Source of the DNA: CAVZLD01 sp964522605
GTDB taxonomy: Bacteria; Planctomycetota; Planctomycetia; Pirellulales; Pirellulaceae
DNA length: 6,837 bases
Assembly (NCBI GenBank): GCA_964522605.1
Contig: CAZFWV010000363.1
Coordinates: 1 to 6,837 of the forward strand
Direction: 5' to 3'
Shown here: positions 6,670 through 6,837 of the stretch, one piece after another
Numbering within the stretch: the stretch's first letter is position 1
Layout: each line of letters starts with the position of its first letter
Program-made: the position numbers and the translations under genes
The notes under the pieces: generated by a model
The model's input: only the letters and a program-made list of their open reading frames with translations
Databases searched by the model: none
What the model was told of the DNA's origin: nothing

Positions 6670-6691
6670 ACGGCGGCTAATCCGCCGCCGT
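6670..6691. repeat. GC-rich palindrome upstream of the sigma gene
   Basis: The plus strand reads CGGCGG-CTAAT-CCGCCG, a perfect six-base stem with a five-base loop (6671-6687). An alternative pairing is ACGGCGG with CCGCCGT (6670-6676 and 6685-6691). It resembles the GCGGCTAGCGCCG core at 5586-5598, suggesting one family of short interspersed palindromes. It lies just upstream of the candidate -10 hexamer and could affect promoter access, or form a hairpin in any longer transcript. Both effects are inference. Confidence 0.5.
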
Positions 6692-6837
6692 CGCCCGGGC
6701 GGCTTACCTCCACTCGGACCGCCAGACCGGTACGCCTTTGGTTTAGCTCGATGAACGATACCTTGGAACACCTGCAGTTTAGCTATCTTAACGGGCGGTT
6801 CCTGCGTCGGTCTGATTCACCTCGTGCAAATTCGACG

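Noticed and set aside
6652..6771. 40-residue N-terminal extension of the sigma factor
   Set aside because: The residues are Arg/Gly/Pro-rich, pass through a GC palindrome and a possible promoter, and lie outside the family domain.
1..6837. CRISPR array, tRNA, rRNA or transposase
   Set aside because: No regularly spaced direct repeats, cloverleaf-like segments, rRNA blocks or transposase motifs were seen on either strand.

Overview
The window looks like part of a planctomycete chromosome, most plausibly from the Pirellulaceae (Rhodopirellula-like). That placement is inferred from gene content: a TIGR02999/Sigma70_ECF-type sigma factor, a large one-pass membrane Ser/Thr kinase with a TPR-like C-terminal half, a secreted protein with HAF-like repeats, dockerin-like calcium loops and a PEP-CTERM-like tail, weak or absent Shine-Dalgarno signals, and short GC-rich interspersed palindromes. 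No rRNA, tRNA, CRISPR array or transposase gene was seen.

All three convincing genes lie on the minus strand, so the functional order runs right to left. (1) An ECF sigma factor at 6651-6091, with a TATAAT hexamer placed so that the transcript could be leaderless. (2) A spacer of about 770 bases (6090-5325) with no convincing gene. It holds one copy of a dispersed repeat (5969-6079), an AT-rich patch and a long imperfect stem-loop (5527-5605). (3) A 1028-residue kinase at 5324-2238. (4) A 169-base gap. (5) A secreted multidomain protein starting at 2068 (or 2047). Its reading frame stays open to the left edge of the window, so it has no stop codon here and is easy to miss in a search that requires both ends.

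The recognisable part of the secreted protein ends near position 540, after a VPEP motif, a hydrophobic stretch and a basic cluster. The frame then continues for about 180 codons of unrecognised sequence, passing through a second copy of the dispersed repeat (308-426) in the opposite orientation. The two repeat copies agree at about 86 % by hand alignment, and differ in length by exactly one 8-base tandem duplication. The repeat is stop-poor in all three frames of one strand, which may explain why the last gene appears to run on.

ECF sigma factors encoded beside Ser/Thr kinases are a known planctomycete arrangement. The inferred model is that the kinase senses something through its extracytoplasmic TPR-like part and tunes the sigma factor. 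The surface protein downstream could be a target or simply a neighbour. The sequence does not show a wholly new system. The points most worth checking are the inverted repeat pair, the run-through C-terminus, the HAF/dockerin/PEP-CTERM architecture, and the possible leaderless start of the sigma gene.
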